Source: Sandaracinus amylolyticus
Lineage (GTDB): Bacteria > Myxococcota_A > Polyangia > Polyangiales > Sandaracinaceae
Assembly: GCF_021631985.1 (NCBI RefSeq)
Contig: NZ_CP070226.1
Span: 124,001 to 188,000 of the forward strand
DNA: 64,000 nt
Reading direction: 5' to 3'
In this document: in pieces, positions 7,693 through 16,367 of the stretch
How positions within the stretch are numbered: the first letter of the stretch is position 1
Layout: each line of letters begins with the position of its first letter
The notes under the pieces: model-generated
Told to the model about the DNA's origin: nothing
Seen by the model: the letters and a program-made list of their open reading frames with translations, nothing else
The model's database searches: none
Position numbers and translations under genes: made by a program

Positions 7693-8553
7693 TCAAGGAC
7701 GGCGATGACGCCGGCGCCGACGAGGACGCGGCGGCGAAAGCAGACCGATCTCGTCTTCGACCGTTGCGCCGCTGCACACGGCCTCGAGCTTCTCGAGCAG
7801 CTCGCGTTTCCCGGCGGCCACGCCTGCCTCGTACGTGTTCGGCGGGAAGGCTTGCCTTCTCTCCCATTCGATCACGGCGCGGAGCCAACGGCGGATGAGC
7901 CGCACACCGACGGCGGGCTTGCGTGCTCTCTCCTCGTCCTCCGGCGAGAGCTCGCCTCGCTCGACCGACGCTCGTGTCCGCGTGAGCGCCTCGACCCACG
8001 CCTCCGGTCGCTGCGGAGGGCTGCGCACGTCGCGCCACGCAAGCCGCCCATCGCGCCACGCGTCGATCGCAGGCACCGGCAAGCGTTCCAGCGCTTGAAG
8101 GCTCCGCTTCACCGTCGACAGCGACAGGCCGGTGCGGCGCGCGATTTCGGTCGGCGTCACGTCCAGCAGGCGCAGCGCACGCACGCCGAGCGCGCGCTCG
8201 TACGTCGTCATGATGGGCTTGTTCGCGAGGAAGTTCCGGAGCCGCGCGTCGAGCTCGGTCGTCGTCGACGGGAGGAACTGCGCAGGCACGGCCTCGTAGC
8301 CGAGCGCTGCGTGCGCAGCGATCACCTCGTGCCCGACGATCACGACGCCGCGCACGCCCGTGGGCGTCGCACACCAACGAACGGGCGTTCGCACCGCGAT
8401 CACGACGCCAGTGCTCGGCACGCCACGCGGGTCGGCGCGCCCTGCGGCCACGATCGCCGCGACGCGCGATTCAGGATCCGTGAGCGTGTTCCACGTGTCA
8501 TCCGCGAAAAGCTGCTCGCGCGGGCAGAGCTCCACAGAAGAAGGCGTCGACAT
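7693..8553 (-). CDS. ParB/KorB-like DNA-binding protein
   Basis: 286 residues from an ATG at 8553. The N-terminal half looks like a ParB-type sulfiredoxin-like fold (VVIAVRTPVRWCATPTGVRG, GHEVIAAHAALGYEAVPAQ). The middle has a clear helix-turn-helix of the ParB/KorB kind (LDVTPTEIARRTGLSLSTVK). The C-terminus is Arg-rich (PPRPRRRRRHRRP). Such proteins bind short palindromes and act in partition, plasmid or phage maintenance, or transcription. No ParA neighbour is visible. It is upstream of, and co-directional with, the virion-like operon, so it may regulate or segregate the same element. Confidence 0.68.
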   Translation of the reverse strand: MSTPSSVELCPREQLFADDTWNTLTDPESRVAAIVAAGRADPRGVPSTGVVIAVRTPVRWCATPTGVRGVVIVGHEVIAAHAALGYEAVPAQFLPSTTTELDARLRNFLANKPIMTTYERALGVRALRLLDVTPTEIARRTGLSLSTVKRSLQALERLPVPAIDAWRDGRLAWRDVRSPPQRPEAWVEALTRTRASVERGELSPEDEERARKPAVGVRLIRRWLRAVIEWERRQAFPPNTYEAGVAAGKRELLEKLEAVCSGATVEDEIGLLSPPRPRRRRRHRRP

Positions 8554-9062
8554 GCCCAAGTTGTCGACGTGAACGCCGGAAGAGTTTCGTACCGTCCCCG
8601 CGGGATGTCGTTGAAATCAGTTCAGTATTTCGCCTCCGCCGGAAAATAGTCGGAATGGTCCGACAGGAGCAGGTCCGGATACTGGTCGTCGTCGATCCCG
8701 CACGTCCGAATGGACCCATGATTTGAGGCCGAGCGGTAGCCAAACAGGAATTTCGGTAAGCCCCCTCGAACCGTCCGCGTGCCGCACAGGGATCCCCGTT
8801 CGTAGACGGCGCGACAGCGCTGTAGTCCCGCGGGCAACGCACGACTGCCCAGGCGCGGCTCGGACGGACCCCACGCTCGCGCGCACGAGTGGGCGACGTG
8901 GAACGATCGCACTCGCCATCCCCGATCGCCCTGCGGCAAGCACGAACCCGCTCGGCATGTCGAGCTCGTCGCTGCACTCAATCGAGGCGCTCGATGATCG
9001 CACGGCACGCGGCCTGCTTTGGGCGTCGCGCGCCGCGCCGTTGCGCGCGGCGAGGAGGCCGT
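8554..9062. other. Intergenic region, possible gene remnant
   Basis: About 500 bases between the ParB-like gene (leftward) and a lipoprotein gene (rightward). A minus-strand stretch near 8622-8720 ending DDQYPDLLLSDHSDYF has natural-looking residue use and may be the tail of a lost gene, but no start or family could be assigned. The right end holds a good ribosome-binding site (GAGGAGG) for the gene at 9063. Confidence 0.4.
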
Positions 9063-9440
9063 ATGAAGAGCTCGATATTTAAGGTCCTCGCGTGCATTTT
9101 CGCCCTGTCAACCGTGGGGTGCTCCGCTGATGAAACCGTCGGGCGTGGTGCGGAAACGATCTCATGTACGCCGGGATCGGAGGTCACCGTCGCGTGTGGT
9201 GCCAGTGACCTCGGGTTCTGCTCGGGCGATCCGATCCTGACCGTGTGCGATGGCGCCGAAGTCCCCGAAGAAATGTGTGGTGATAGCGGGACCGAAACCC
9301 TTGGCCGGAACGACGACTCGGAAGGTCGCTGCCCTTCAGTCACGGTCACCTGTCCGGATTCAGGTGAGCTCTCGGTCAAGCCGACCGCGTTCAGTGGGGT
9401 TCCTACCTGCGATTGGGATACCCGCGAATCCGCGGGCTGA
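9063..9440 (+). CDS. Small secreted lipoprotein
   Basis: 125 residues from an ATG preceded by GAGGAGG. The N-terminus MKSSIFKVLACIFALSTVGC is a classic lipoprotein signal with the lipobox STVGC. The mature part carries several Cys residues spaced as in disulfide-linked beta domains (SCTPGSEVTVACGASDLGFC). The family is not recognised. A stem-loop overlaps its last codons and may end its transcript. Confidence 0.7.
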   Translation: MKSSIFKVLACIFALSTVGCSADETVGRGAETISCTPGSEVTVACGASDLGFCSGDPILTVCDGAEVPEEMCGDSGTETLGRNDDSEGRCPSVTVTCPDSGELSVKPTAFSGVPTCDWDTRESAG

Positions 9441-9444
9441 TCCC
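9415..9444 (+). terminator. Stem-loop at end of lipoprotein gene
   Basis: GGGAT and ATCCC (9415-9419, 9440-9444) flank CCCGCG-AATC-CGCGGG (9421-9436), giving a two-part hairpin across the stop codon at 9440. There is no T tract, so intrinsic termination is uncertain; RNA protection or attenuation before the next gene is possible. Confidence 0.4.
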
Positions 9445-9460
9445 GTTCGCATCAGCACGC

Positions 9461-11074
9461 GTGCACCGAACCATCTCCGATAAACCGTCGCGACCCCATG
9501 ACCCCGCGACCACCACTCGCCTCGCCACGCGCTTGCTCGCGGACGAGCATGTAGCGTTCGCGCCTCGCATCGATCGCGCGCTCGTGCGCACTTACTTCGC
9601 GGCGTACGCGATCGGACCGAGCTCGGAGCACGACGAGCGCGTCGTCGCAACACGGCTCCCGCTGGATGGCGGCCTTGCGTGGGTACTCACTACACACGCG
9701 CTCGTCGTGGAAGGAACGCGTGTCGATCTCCGCGCGGGCGATCTCGAGCAGCGCATCGAAGCGATTGTGTGGAGTGATGGCAATCTTCGTGATCAACAAA
9801 GTCACGCAGCGAACCGGTTGTGGCGCTTTCTCGAAATGCTCCGACGGACGGTGAGCGTGCCGTCCGGCGCACGATCGCGCGCCGCAAAAAACAGTGAGTG
9901 CGACGAGCTTCAAATCGCGCCCACGCTCGCTGAAGTCGATGGCAACACTGACACCGCGGCGCTGGACGCGTTGAGCGCGGTCGCATGGCGACATCGCGAG
10001 GCGCGCGCCGACAGTCCGTGGTCCGCCGCGTTCGCGTACGAGCTCGCCGCGCGCCTCGTGGCATGGCATCGTGCTCGCAACGAAGGCCGGCCAGCGTACG
10101 ATGGATGGTTCGTGAGCGTGCTCTCCGAAGCGCAGCTCGCGCGCGCGGTCCAGATGCTCCTTCACACCAAGCAGCCGCTCAACGGCGGGTCGCTCGTCGC
10201 CGCGCTGCCGATTTCGCGGCCCGAGCTCGCGCGGCTCGCAGCGCGGCTTGGGCACTCGCCCAGGCCGGCGTTTCCCGATCTGCTGGTGATCGAGGTCCGC
10301 ATCGCGCCTCATGCGATCGGTACCTGGGTACGGTTCGAGATCGCCGCGCAGCCGGTGGATGCGGCGCTCGTACGTCCGTGCTTGCTTGAGCGGCTGATGG
10401 AGATCGAGGGGCGCGTGCTCGCGCAATCCGTGTTGCGCGGACGCCACGCGAACGATGTGGGCCGCATTGACTGGGCGCACGACGAGGCGCGGGCGCACCT
10501 CGTGCTGCCGTACTTCGACCTTTCCGCAATGCTCGGCTGCGCGAGGCCCCGGTTCTTCGTCGAGCTCGGCTCGGTTCCCAATGGCTGTAGCGCGCAATTC
10601 GCGGGCGCCTCCGCCGACGCGCCGAGCACGATGGCGCTTGAGCACACGTGGCGGCACGCAATGACGACAGGAAGCGCACTCGGCGCGGTGCGTGCGGCGA
10701 TCTCGTTCGCGCACTACGGCTTTCCCGCGCACTCGGCGATCGCGCTCGAGCACACGGGCCTGCGGTTCCGCGCGTTGCGTGGCGCGCTCTTCCGCGCCGC
10801 CGCCGACGCATGGCGCATGTACCTCGTGACAGGCCAGGCGCTGACCGATGGCGCGATCGAGCGGCGCGCGCTGCGACTCTACGAGGCAGCGATCGCGTAC
10901 GGTGCGGAGCGTGGCAGTGTCGAGGAAGGCTTTGCAGCGAGCTCATGCGAGCTCGCGCGACAAGCGCCGTACCGCACACGGGCGCGGCTCTTCGCGCGCT
11001 GTGCGGACCTGTTCCCCGAGCACGTACGCACCCCGGCATTCGCACTCGAACGCGCACGGCTCCTCGACTCCTGA
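9461..11074 (+). CDS. Hypothetical cytoplasmic protein
   Basis: About 537 residues from a GTG at 9461; a TTG at 9413 would overlap the lipoprotein gene and its hairpin, so the internal GTG was preferred without a strong ribosome-binding site. Composition is Ala/Arg/Leu-rich and mostly helical, with a middle beta region (LLVIEVRIAPHAIGTWVRFE). There is no signal peptide or membrane segment, and the family is not recognised. The C-terminal third (ALRLYEAAIAYGAERGSVEE) resembles helical-repeat proteins of the TPR type. It stands alone, 94 bases before the PH-like membrane gene. Confidence 0.68.
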   Translation: MHRTISDKPSRPHDPATTTRLATRLLADEHVAFAPRIDRALVRTYFAAYAIGPSSEHDERVVATRLPLDGGLAWVLTTHALVVEGTRVDLRAGDLEQRIEAIVWSDGNLRDQQSHAANRLWRFLEMLRRTVSVPSGARSRAAKNSECDELQIAPTLAEVDGNTDTAALDALSAVAWRHREARADSPWSAAFAYELAARLVAWHRARNEGRPAYDGWFVSVLSEAQLARAVQMLLHTKQPLNGGSLVAALPISRPELARLAARLGHSPRPAFPDLLVIEVRIAPHAIGTWVRFEIAAQPVDAALVRPCLLERLMEIEGRVLAQSVLRGRHANDVGRIDWAHDEARAHLVLPYFDLSAMLGCARPRFFVELGSVPNGCSAQFAGASADAPSTMALEHTWRHAMTTGSALGAVRAAISFAHYGFPAHSAIALEHTGLRFRALRGALFRAAADAWRMYLVTGQALTDGAIERRALRLYEAAIAYGAERGSVEEGFAASSCELARQAPYRTRARLFARCADLFPEHVRTPAFALERARLLDS

Positions 11075-11168
11075 ACGATAGGAGCGGCACCCCACCGAGC
11101 GCCAGGTTGAAGAGCGCGCTGCACGCGAGTTTTCGTCGTCGTGGCTCGCTCCTCCCAGGAAAGAACCC

Positions 11169-11609
11169 ATGAACGAACATCCTCTCTACGGTCGCCCGGT
11201 CGGCGAGCACTCGGGGCGCTTCGGCGCCGGCGGGTGGCTCTGGTACATCGGCGGAATCCTCGTCGCGGCCGGCGTGATGAACACTGGTCAGGGCGCGCTC
11301 GCGTTGTTCGGCGGAGCGCCCGATGCGCTGACGAAGATCGGCATGGGTGTCGTCGCGGGCGCGATCGGCGCCGCGATCCTGCTCGTCGCGGTGATGCGGT
11401 GGCGCCAGCACGTCGTCGTGTACGAGCGAGGGCTCGTGTACGCGAAGCTGCTGGGCCAGCAGCAGGTCGCGTTCGCCGACGTCACGCGCGTCGAGCTCGT
11501 GCGCGAGCACTCGAAGATGGGCACCGACGAGACGATCCACATCGCGCTGCGCGACGGTCGCGAGGTCTCGATCGGCAGCGTCACGAACATCGATCAGCTC
11601 GCCGGATGA
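11169..11609 (+). CDS. Small membrane protein with PH-like domain (intact copy of a duplicated cassette)
   Basis: 146 residues. Two hydrophobic segments (GGWLWYIGGILVAAGVMNTG; MGVVAGAIGAAILLVAVM) are followed by a cytoplasmic beta domain with VVYERGLVYAKLLGQQQVAF and IHIALRDGREVSIGS, the pattern of bacterial PH-like/DUF6585-type domains. Role unknown. The next gene starts 40 bases on, so they probably form an operon. A decayed inverted copy of both genes lies at 20038-20766. Confidence 0.78.
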   Translation: MNEHPLYGRPVGEHSGRFGAGGWLWYIGGILVAAGVMNTGQGALALFGGAPDALTKIGMGVVAGAIGAAILLVAVMRWRQHVVVYERGLVYAKLLGQQQVAFADVTRVELVREHSKMGTDETIHIALRDGREVSIGSVTNIDQLAG

Positions 11610-11649
11610 TCCGGCACGCCCCCTGAACCGAGCTCGGAGAGACAGACCG

Positions 11650-12342
11650 ATGACCTACTTGATCCCCCTCGTCGCGCTCGTGGCCGTCGTCGCGTTCATG
11701 GTCCTGCAGCGCCAGCGTCTCGCACAGGCGGGCCAGACCTACGCTCCATTCGAGCTGAGCAAGCTCGCGCCCCGTCTGGGCCTGCAGATCGTCAACGGCG
11801 ACCCCGGCGCGAACATCATGCTCGCGCCGCACAACACGGTCGGGACGCGCATCTCGGACGACAAGCCGTACGAGTGGAACGTGCGCCTGCAGGGCTCGCC
11901 GCGCGGTCGCCCCGTCGACTTCCTCTACTACCACCGCCGCGAGCGCCAGACCGGCCTCGTCGAGATCAAGTACACGTACTACGACGACGCGTTCATCGCG
12001 GTGCAGCTGCGCCCCGGCGCGCCCGAATTCGAGCTCGTCTCGAACCAGAGCAGCCTCGGCGCGATCTCGCGCCGTCACCCGTGGCCGGTGCAGCGCTCCG
12101 GGGATCCGAACGTCGGTCGCGAATTCACGATCGCCGCGAACGATCCGAGCGTGGGCGCGAAGCTCGCGCCGTTCCTCTCGCGCTTCGATCCCGCGCTGCG
12201 CGCGTACGGCATCCACCTCGAGTCGCACGGCGGATGGCTGCGCTTCCGCGCCGACGGCAAGCACACGAGCGGGAACTTCTACTTCATCGAGCAGATCGTC
12301 CCGGCGCTCGAGCAGATCGCGGATCGCCTCGAGCAGCCCTGA
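11650..12342 (+). CDS. Membrane-anchored hypothetical protein (second gene of duplicated cassette)
   Basis: 230 residues. One N-terminal anchor (MTYLIPLVALVAVVAFMVLQ) is followed by a soluble domain with many aromatic residues (VDFLYYHRRERQTGLVEIKY) and a helical end. The family is not recognised. Its pairing with the PH-like membrane protein is conserved in both copies in this window, supporting a shared job at the membrane. Confidence 0.78.
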   Translation: MTYLIPLVALVAVVAFMVLQRQRLAQAGQTYAPFELSKLAPRLGLQIVNGDPGANIMLAPHNTVGTRISDDKPYEWNVRLQGSPRGRPVDFLYYHRRERQTGLVEIKYTYYDDAFIAVQLRPGAPEFELVSNQSSLGAISRRHPWPVQRSGDPNVGREFTIAANDPSVGAKLAPFLSRFDPALRAYGIHLESHGGWLRFRADGKHTSGNFYFIEQIVPALEQIADRLEQP

Positions 12343-13251
12343 TTTCCCGGGCGGGACGTGCGCTACGGATTCCGTAGCGCACGCCCGTGATACCGTCGTC
12401 GCGTGGGTGAATTCGACGACCTCGACAACGAGAAGACGCTGGTCGAGGAAGCGCAAGCGGCGACGTGCGCGACGAGGAGGCGGCGACGACGACGTGAGTG
12501 GGAACCGAGATCGATCACCATCTGGCTGCCGTCGGGGCCCTGCGCCCGAGCGCGTAAAAAAGATACGGTGGGCCGCTCGCCGCGCTCGGACGTCCGTACG
12601 CCGATCTCGCTCCAGCCGCGCGCGGGGTGATCCGCTCGAGAAGGCGGATTACCGCGGCTGCAGCCGCCGTCAAACGGGGTCGGAAGCGCTGCCAGGGAAA
12701 GACGAAGGCCGACCCGGACCACCGACGTGGCGAGTTCCCAATAGTTTCCGCCGGCCTCGTCGCAGAGCGCCTCCAAGGGGCACGCAGGCCAGGCGGCAGG
12801 CACCGAAAGACAACGACCGACCCGAGGACCCAGCCGAGGCCCCGGAACAGCCGCGCAGTGCGGCATCGCGCTCGAGGCGAGGATCTGCTCGCTCGCGCCC
12901 GAACACTCACCGGCTCGCCAGCGGACACCTCACTGAATGCGAAATTCCAGACGTTGAGAGCGATACCGTCCGAGAGAGGCTTCGACAGAATACACTCCTG
13001 GCTCGGCCGGTAACCGGAAGAACCGAACCAAATCGATGTGAAACTGGCTGAGTTCTCCCCCAGCTTTGATCGCGTGCTCGCGCGCTGAGGCGCGCCCGAA
13101 TGAGCGTCGCTCCGGTGCCCAGCTCCGCGCATTGCGCCAGCGCGCTTCGAGGCCCGCGATTCGAGCGGGTCAAGCGCGTAACAGCAATTGCTCGAATACG
13201 ACCGGCACCAGTACGGGTAGTAGGCGCTGGTGCTGCTACATCCTTCCTGGT
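12343..13251. other. Gene-poor region with one N-terminal fragment
   Basis: About 900 bases with no convincing gene. A GTG at 12403 opens a frame whose first residues (MGEFDDLDNEKTLVEEAQAA) look genuinely coding, but it then becomes Arg-rich low-quality sequence and stops at 12630. It is best read as the start of a decayed gene. The longer open frames here have shadow-like Arg/Ser composition. Confidence 0.4.
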
Positions 13252-13734
13252 TCAGAACGAGCCGCTCAGTGAGAACGCTGCGCCGCCCTCCGTGGGCGCC
13301 GCACCGAAGCTGATGCTCTGCCGCTCACGCCAGGCGCGGCGGCGGACGCCGGAGTCGACGTCGAGCGCGATCGCAGGCACATACAAGAGCAGGCCGAGCG
13401 CCGCTGCCGAGAGCGACACAACCGCGCCGATCAAATAGCCGCCGCCGTCGCACGAGCCACCGAACGCGCAGCCGATCGAGTGGCCGACGGCTACGATCGT
13501 GCCCGCCGCAAGCCCTCCGACGTGAAGCACAGTCGCCGTCACGTAGAGCGCCGTCGCCGCCTGAGCCTCGGCATCGATCGACGCGAGCTCGGCATCCGCC
13601 GAGACGTCGACCTCCAGCGTCGCCGGATCGATCGCGAGCGTCGCGCGATCGAACGTAAGTGTCTGCGCGCTCGCCGAGCTTGCCGAAGCCACGATGCAGA
13701 TGAACGCCGCGAAGAATCCGAGTCGAGAAAACAT
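13252..13734 (-). CDS. Exported small membrane protein
   Basis: 160 residues with a clean signal peptide (MFSRLGFFAAFICIVASASSASAQ) followed by beta-forming repeats (LTFDRATLAIDPATLEVDV) and two hydrophobic segments (LYVTATVLHVGGLAAGTIVA; AVVSLSAAALGLLLYVPAIA). The family is not recognised. The architecture resembles accessory envelope proteins found next to kinases and TPR proteins in myxobacteria. A dyad-containing repeat sits ~140 bases upstream. Confidence 0.72.
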   Translation of the reverse strand: MFSRLGFFAAFICIVASASSASAQTLTFDRATLAIDPATLEVDVSADAELASIDAEAQAATALYVTATVLHVGGLAAGTIVAVGHSIGCAFGGSCDGGGYLIGAVVSLSAAALGLLLYVPAIALDVDSGVRRRAWRERQSISFGAAPTEGGAAFSLSGSF

Positions 13735-13870
13735 GACGAATGAGACCTCCTGCGCGCCGCGTCACGCATCGCGCGTGCCGCGAGTAAAACGGCAGTCCGC
13801 AGGGTGCGCGTGTAGGAACCGACACGCCGGACCGTGCAATCCGTGTGCGGCCCTCCCACGCGCACGAGCG

Positions 13871-13930
13871 AGCCTGTATGTTGTCGAACCGCAAAGTGCG
13901 GTTTCTTCGCCACATGCCGCGGCCGATCGC
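13871..13930. repeat. Dyad-containing repeat shared with 44033-44095
   Basis: The block starts with an imperfect ATGTTG-N8-CAAAGT dyad (13878-13897). It continues through a small ACCGCA...TGCGGT hairpin to CCGCGGCCGATCGCG. The same order recurs at 44033-44095 with changes in the loops but not in the hairpin arms. Both copies lie ~140 bases before the start of an exported protein gene read leftward. Confidence 0.5.
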
Positions 13931-14097
13931 GGTACGCGAGAGGGACCAGTCCCTGCGGAACTCTGGCCCACTGCCCGGCCGGCTTCTTCGAGCTCATCAG
14001 CCGCGGCTGTTCGCACGCGCATCACGAGCCGAGCATCGCGGGGCGCGTCGTACGCTGCGGCCAGCTCGGCGGGCCCGCTTCTCACCGCAGCGGGGCG

Positions 14098-14272
14098 TCA
14101 GCGCATCTGATTGCGCCAGAGGAGACGGTAGAGGTACGCGCGGTCGAGCTCGGCGCTGCGCGCGGCGGCGGTGATGTTGCCGCCGTGCTTCGCGATCAGG
14201 CACTCGAGATAACGCACCTCGAACTCGCGCAGCCATTCGTCGCGCTGCGTCCGATAGGGGCGATCGGGATCG
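14098..14272 (-). pseudogene. Orphan HTH tail of a sigma-54 activator
   Basis: Codes for the last 58 residues of an NtrC-type activator, including the Fis-like helix-turn-helix ([20 protein letters not shown]). It is nearly identical to the end of the intact gene at 24954-25985, and similarity continues downstream of the stop (to about 13975), so this is a duplicated DNA fragment. The AAA+ domain is missing and the sequence upstream of 14272 is unrelated. Expression of a free DNA-binding domain cannot be excluded, since the frame stays open upstream. Confidence 0.75.
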
Positions 14273-14299
14273 ATCTGCGGCTTATCTTCCTGGAGCTGC

Positions 14300-15006
14300 C
14301 CGTCGATGACGGGCACGGCGCGCCACTGATCCGTGGTCCGTACGCGAGGAGACCTAAGGCCGCGCGACCGACTGTGCATGACGACTCTCTCCTCGGTGCG
14401 GGTGCGTAGCGCCTTGCCAGCGACAACTCGGCCTGTCTTGAAGACCGCAATCACCACGATGCGCGTACCCGACCACAAGCGTTCTGCCGCATCGGAATTC
14501 GATCGTGTGCAGGTATGTCGCGCGCCGGCAGCAATCGCAGTTACGGACGCTGCGCAGATACGGGCGCTCCCGCACGCGGTCTCACCGTGCGATGTCGAGC
14601 CGGAACGCTCCCGATTGAGAGGTCGAGATCGCCGAAGCGCGTGGCCAGCGTCGCGTCGACGGATGCGAGCGCGACACCATGCGCGCCCACCGCAAGCGCG
14701 AGATAGACTCGCCCGGCTGACCCGAAGCGAAGAGTGCCCATGCAGACCGACTCTCAAGCTCAGAAAGCGAACCCCGTGCCGTGCTCGAATCCGCGCGCAT
14801 CGGACCCGCGCGCCGCTGAAAATCGCACGATTTGCGCAACTCGCACTCGGTTAATGTTGAGCGCAAAGCAGCGATGTTGCGTGCAACGCAACATTTGACG
14901 AGAGGCTCGTCGGACCGCCCGTGGTTATGCCACCACAATGTGCCGACGGCACTCATGCATTCTCGGGTGCATCGGATCGGTCCTAGTCTTGCTCAGCGAG
15001 CGCGAC
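14300..15006. other. Intergenic region
   Basis: About 700 bases with no supported gene; frames here have shadow composition. The right part is AT-richer and contains the dyad at 14874-14894 and an extra half-site ATGTTG at 14854, probably the promoter region of the lipoprotein gene at 15007. Confidence 0.45.
14874..14894. promoter_or_regulatory. Dyad ATGTTG-N9-CAACAT upstream of lipoprotein gene
   Basis: Perfect inverted repeat; here even the inner bases pair (ATGTTGCGT / ACGCAACAT). It is 113 bases upstream of the start at 15007 and shares the RTGTTG-N9-CAACRY form with sites at 19039, 28609 and 35434. Candidate operator of an unidentified regulator. Confidence 0.55.
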
Positions 15007-15345
15007 ATGAGATTGGCGTGCGCAGTTCGTTCCGCTCTTCTCGGCACTCTGATCGCCGCATCGCTGGCTGGATGCGCTTCCGATGCCGAGTCGTTCGACA
15101 TCACACAAGAACGATGCGAGGCTGCGGTCGGCGAGCAGAATGCCGATCCCGAATGTGATCAAATCGCCGACCCCGCTGGGCTGTGCCGAGCGATCGTTGC
15201 TGCAGCGGATCGGTGCGCGATGGAGATCGATGCAGTCTGGCGGTGCGCCGACGCGCAGGATGACCTGTGCACTTCACCGCCGACCGCCCGGTGCGTCGAC
15301 GAGAACAACGCGTACGTCGACTGCATCCTCGACACCGCCGAGTGA
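15007..15345 (+). CDS. Small Cys-rich lipoprotein
   Basis: 112 residues from the ATG at 15007 (MRLACAVRSALLGTLIAASL), chosen because it gives a proper lipoprotein signal with lipobox LAGC. The mature part has eight Cys in a helical spacing (RCEAAVGEQNADPECDQI; CRAIVAAADRCAMEI), as in small disulfide-stabilised surface proteins of myxobacteria. Function unknown. A dyad motif lies upstream. Confidence 0.75.
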   Translation: MRLACAVRSALLGTLIAASLAGCASDAESFDITQERCEAAVGEQNADPECDQIADPAGLCRAIVAAADRCAMEIDAVWRCADAQDDLCTSPPTARCVDENNAYVDCILDTAE

Positions 15346-15765
15346 TTACGCCCGCGAGGCCGGTCCAATCGCCCGCGCGCCCCGCGCGAGGAGCAAAGGA
15401 AAGAGCGCGGTCCATGATCTCCGCGACGCACGCGCGCGCCGGCCCGAGCTCACCGTCGACGACGACGGCTCGCGCCGGTCGCTCGCCGCGCTCGTAGCGG
15501 ACGCGCGCACGGAGCGTGCCCCGAGAGAGGATCCCTCCCCGTTCGCCCGCACAGCGCTCCACGCGATCGAGGAGGCCGGTCGTCGCCTGCTCAACCGCCG
15601 CGATCGAGGCGACGCGGTCCTCCGGCGGGGCGTCGCCGTCGACGGCGCGCACGCTCTGGACGAGGAGCGTCGGCACGCGCGGAGGCGGCAAGATGTCGGC
15701 GCGCGTGGCGGCAGTAGCGGCGAGCAGGGTCGGAGTGTGAGGGCGAGGCTCGAGAGGGCGCGCAT
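15346..15765 (-). pseudogene. Broken gene for small exported protein (copy 1)
   Basis: An ATG at 15765 starts a signal-peptide-like sequence (MRALSSLALTL) that runs out of frame. A second frame then carries ADILPPPRVPTLLVQSVRAV and GTLRARVRYERGERPARAVV, a beta pattern seen in C-terminal TonB/AgmX-like segments. A one-base shift joins the two frames, so the gene is disrupted. A second, opposite-strand copy with its own damage is at 61838-62105. Confidence 0.6.
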
Positions 15766-15884
15766 GGTCCGAGCTATGGTTCGCGCCGAACACTGCGGGC
15801 CGCCCGCCGTATGGATGTTCGCGCCGAACACCCGACCGCACACGGGGTTCGCGCGCATCAACGGAGAACGGAGAACGGGTTGAC

Positions 15885-16330
15885 ACGAGCGATCGATCTC
15901 CGTCGCTGGCGTCCGCAGCGTCGCCAGCCACGCGAGCCATTGCGAATCGGTCAGCGTGAACGCGTGCCGTGGCTCGCAGCCGCCCGCGAGCGCGCGAAGG
16001 CGATCGACGCGAGCGTCTTCCCACTCGGCCGGGTAGAGGCGCAGCACGAGCGACGCGTGTTGCACGCTGCGCCGCGCGACGAAGAGCGCCGCGAGATCCG
16101 GTGACCACCGCGGGAGCGTACCGCATCAAGCGCGCAGTGAGAGCGCGTGCGATCGCGTCGAGCTCGCCCGGCGGGACGCGCCGCCCGAGCTCGTCGGCGG
16201 CGCCCAGCCGCGCGATCGCGTCGACCGCGAGAGGCCCGCCCGCGATCGCCAGCTCGACCAGCGCGCGGACCTGTCGGCGCGCTCGCGCTCGTGCTTCTTG
16301 TGCTCCTGGAGCAGCTCCTTCATGAGCCGC
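15885..16330 (-). pseudogene. Frameshifted hypothetical gene remnant
   Basis: Natural-looking protein sequence switches frame near 16105. The first part reads LVELAIAGGPLAVDAIARLG and ELDAIARALTARLMRYAP. After a shift it reads RWSPDLAALFVARRSVQHAS and FTLTDSQWLAWLATLRTPAT. No start or intact end is seen, and the family is not recognised. Confidence 0.5.
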
Positions 16331-16367
16331 TCGGCGACGCCGATGCTGTCCTGGCGGTTGGTCGCGA

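Noticed and set aside
1-8553. Ordinary tailed prophage
   Set aside because: No terminase, portal, protease, tail or baseplate motif was seen in nine genes; the left neighbour is unknown, so this is rejected only for the visible part.
8617-9008. Two 128-residue minus-strand frames
   Set aside because: Mostly shadow-like; only a short C-terminal stretch has coding character, too little to call a gene.
12407-13132. Overlapping frames of 128-214 residues on both strands
   Set aside because: All are Arg/Pro/Ser-rich without starts, ribosome-binding sites or motifs; high GC content keeps stop codons rare.
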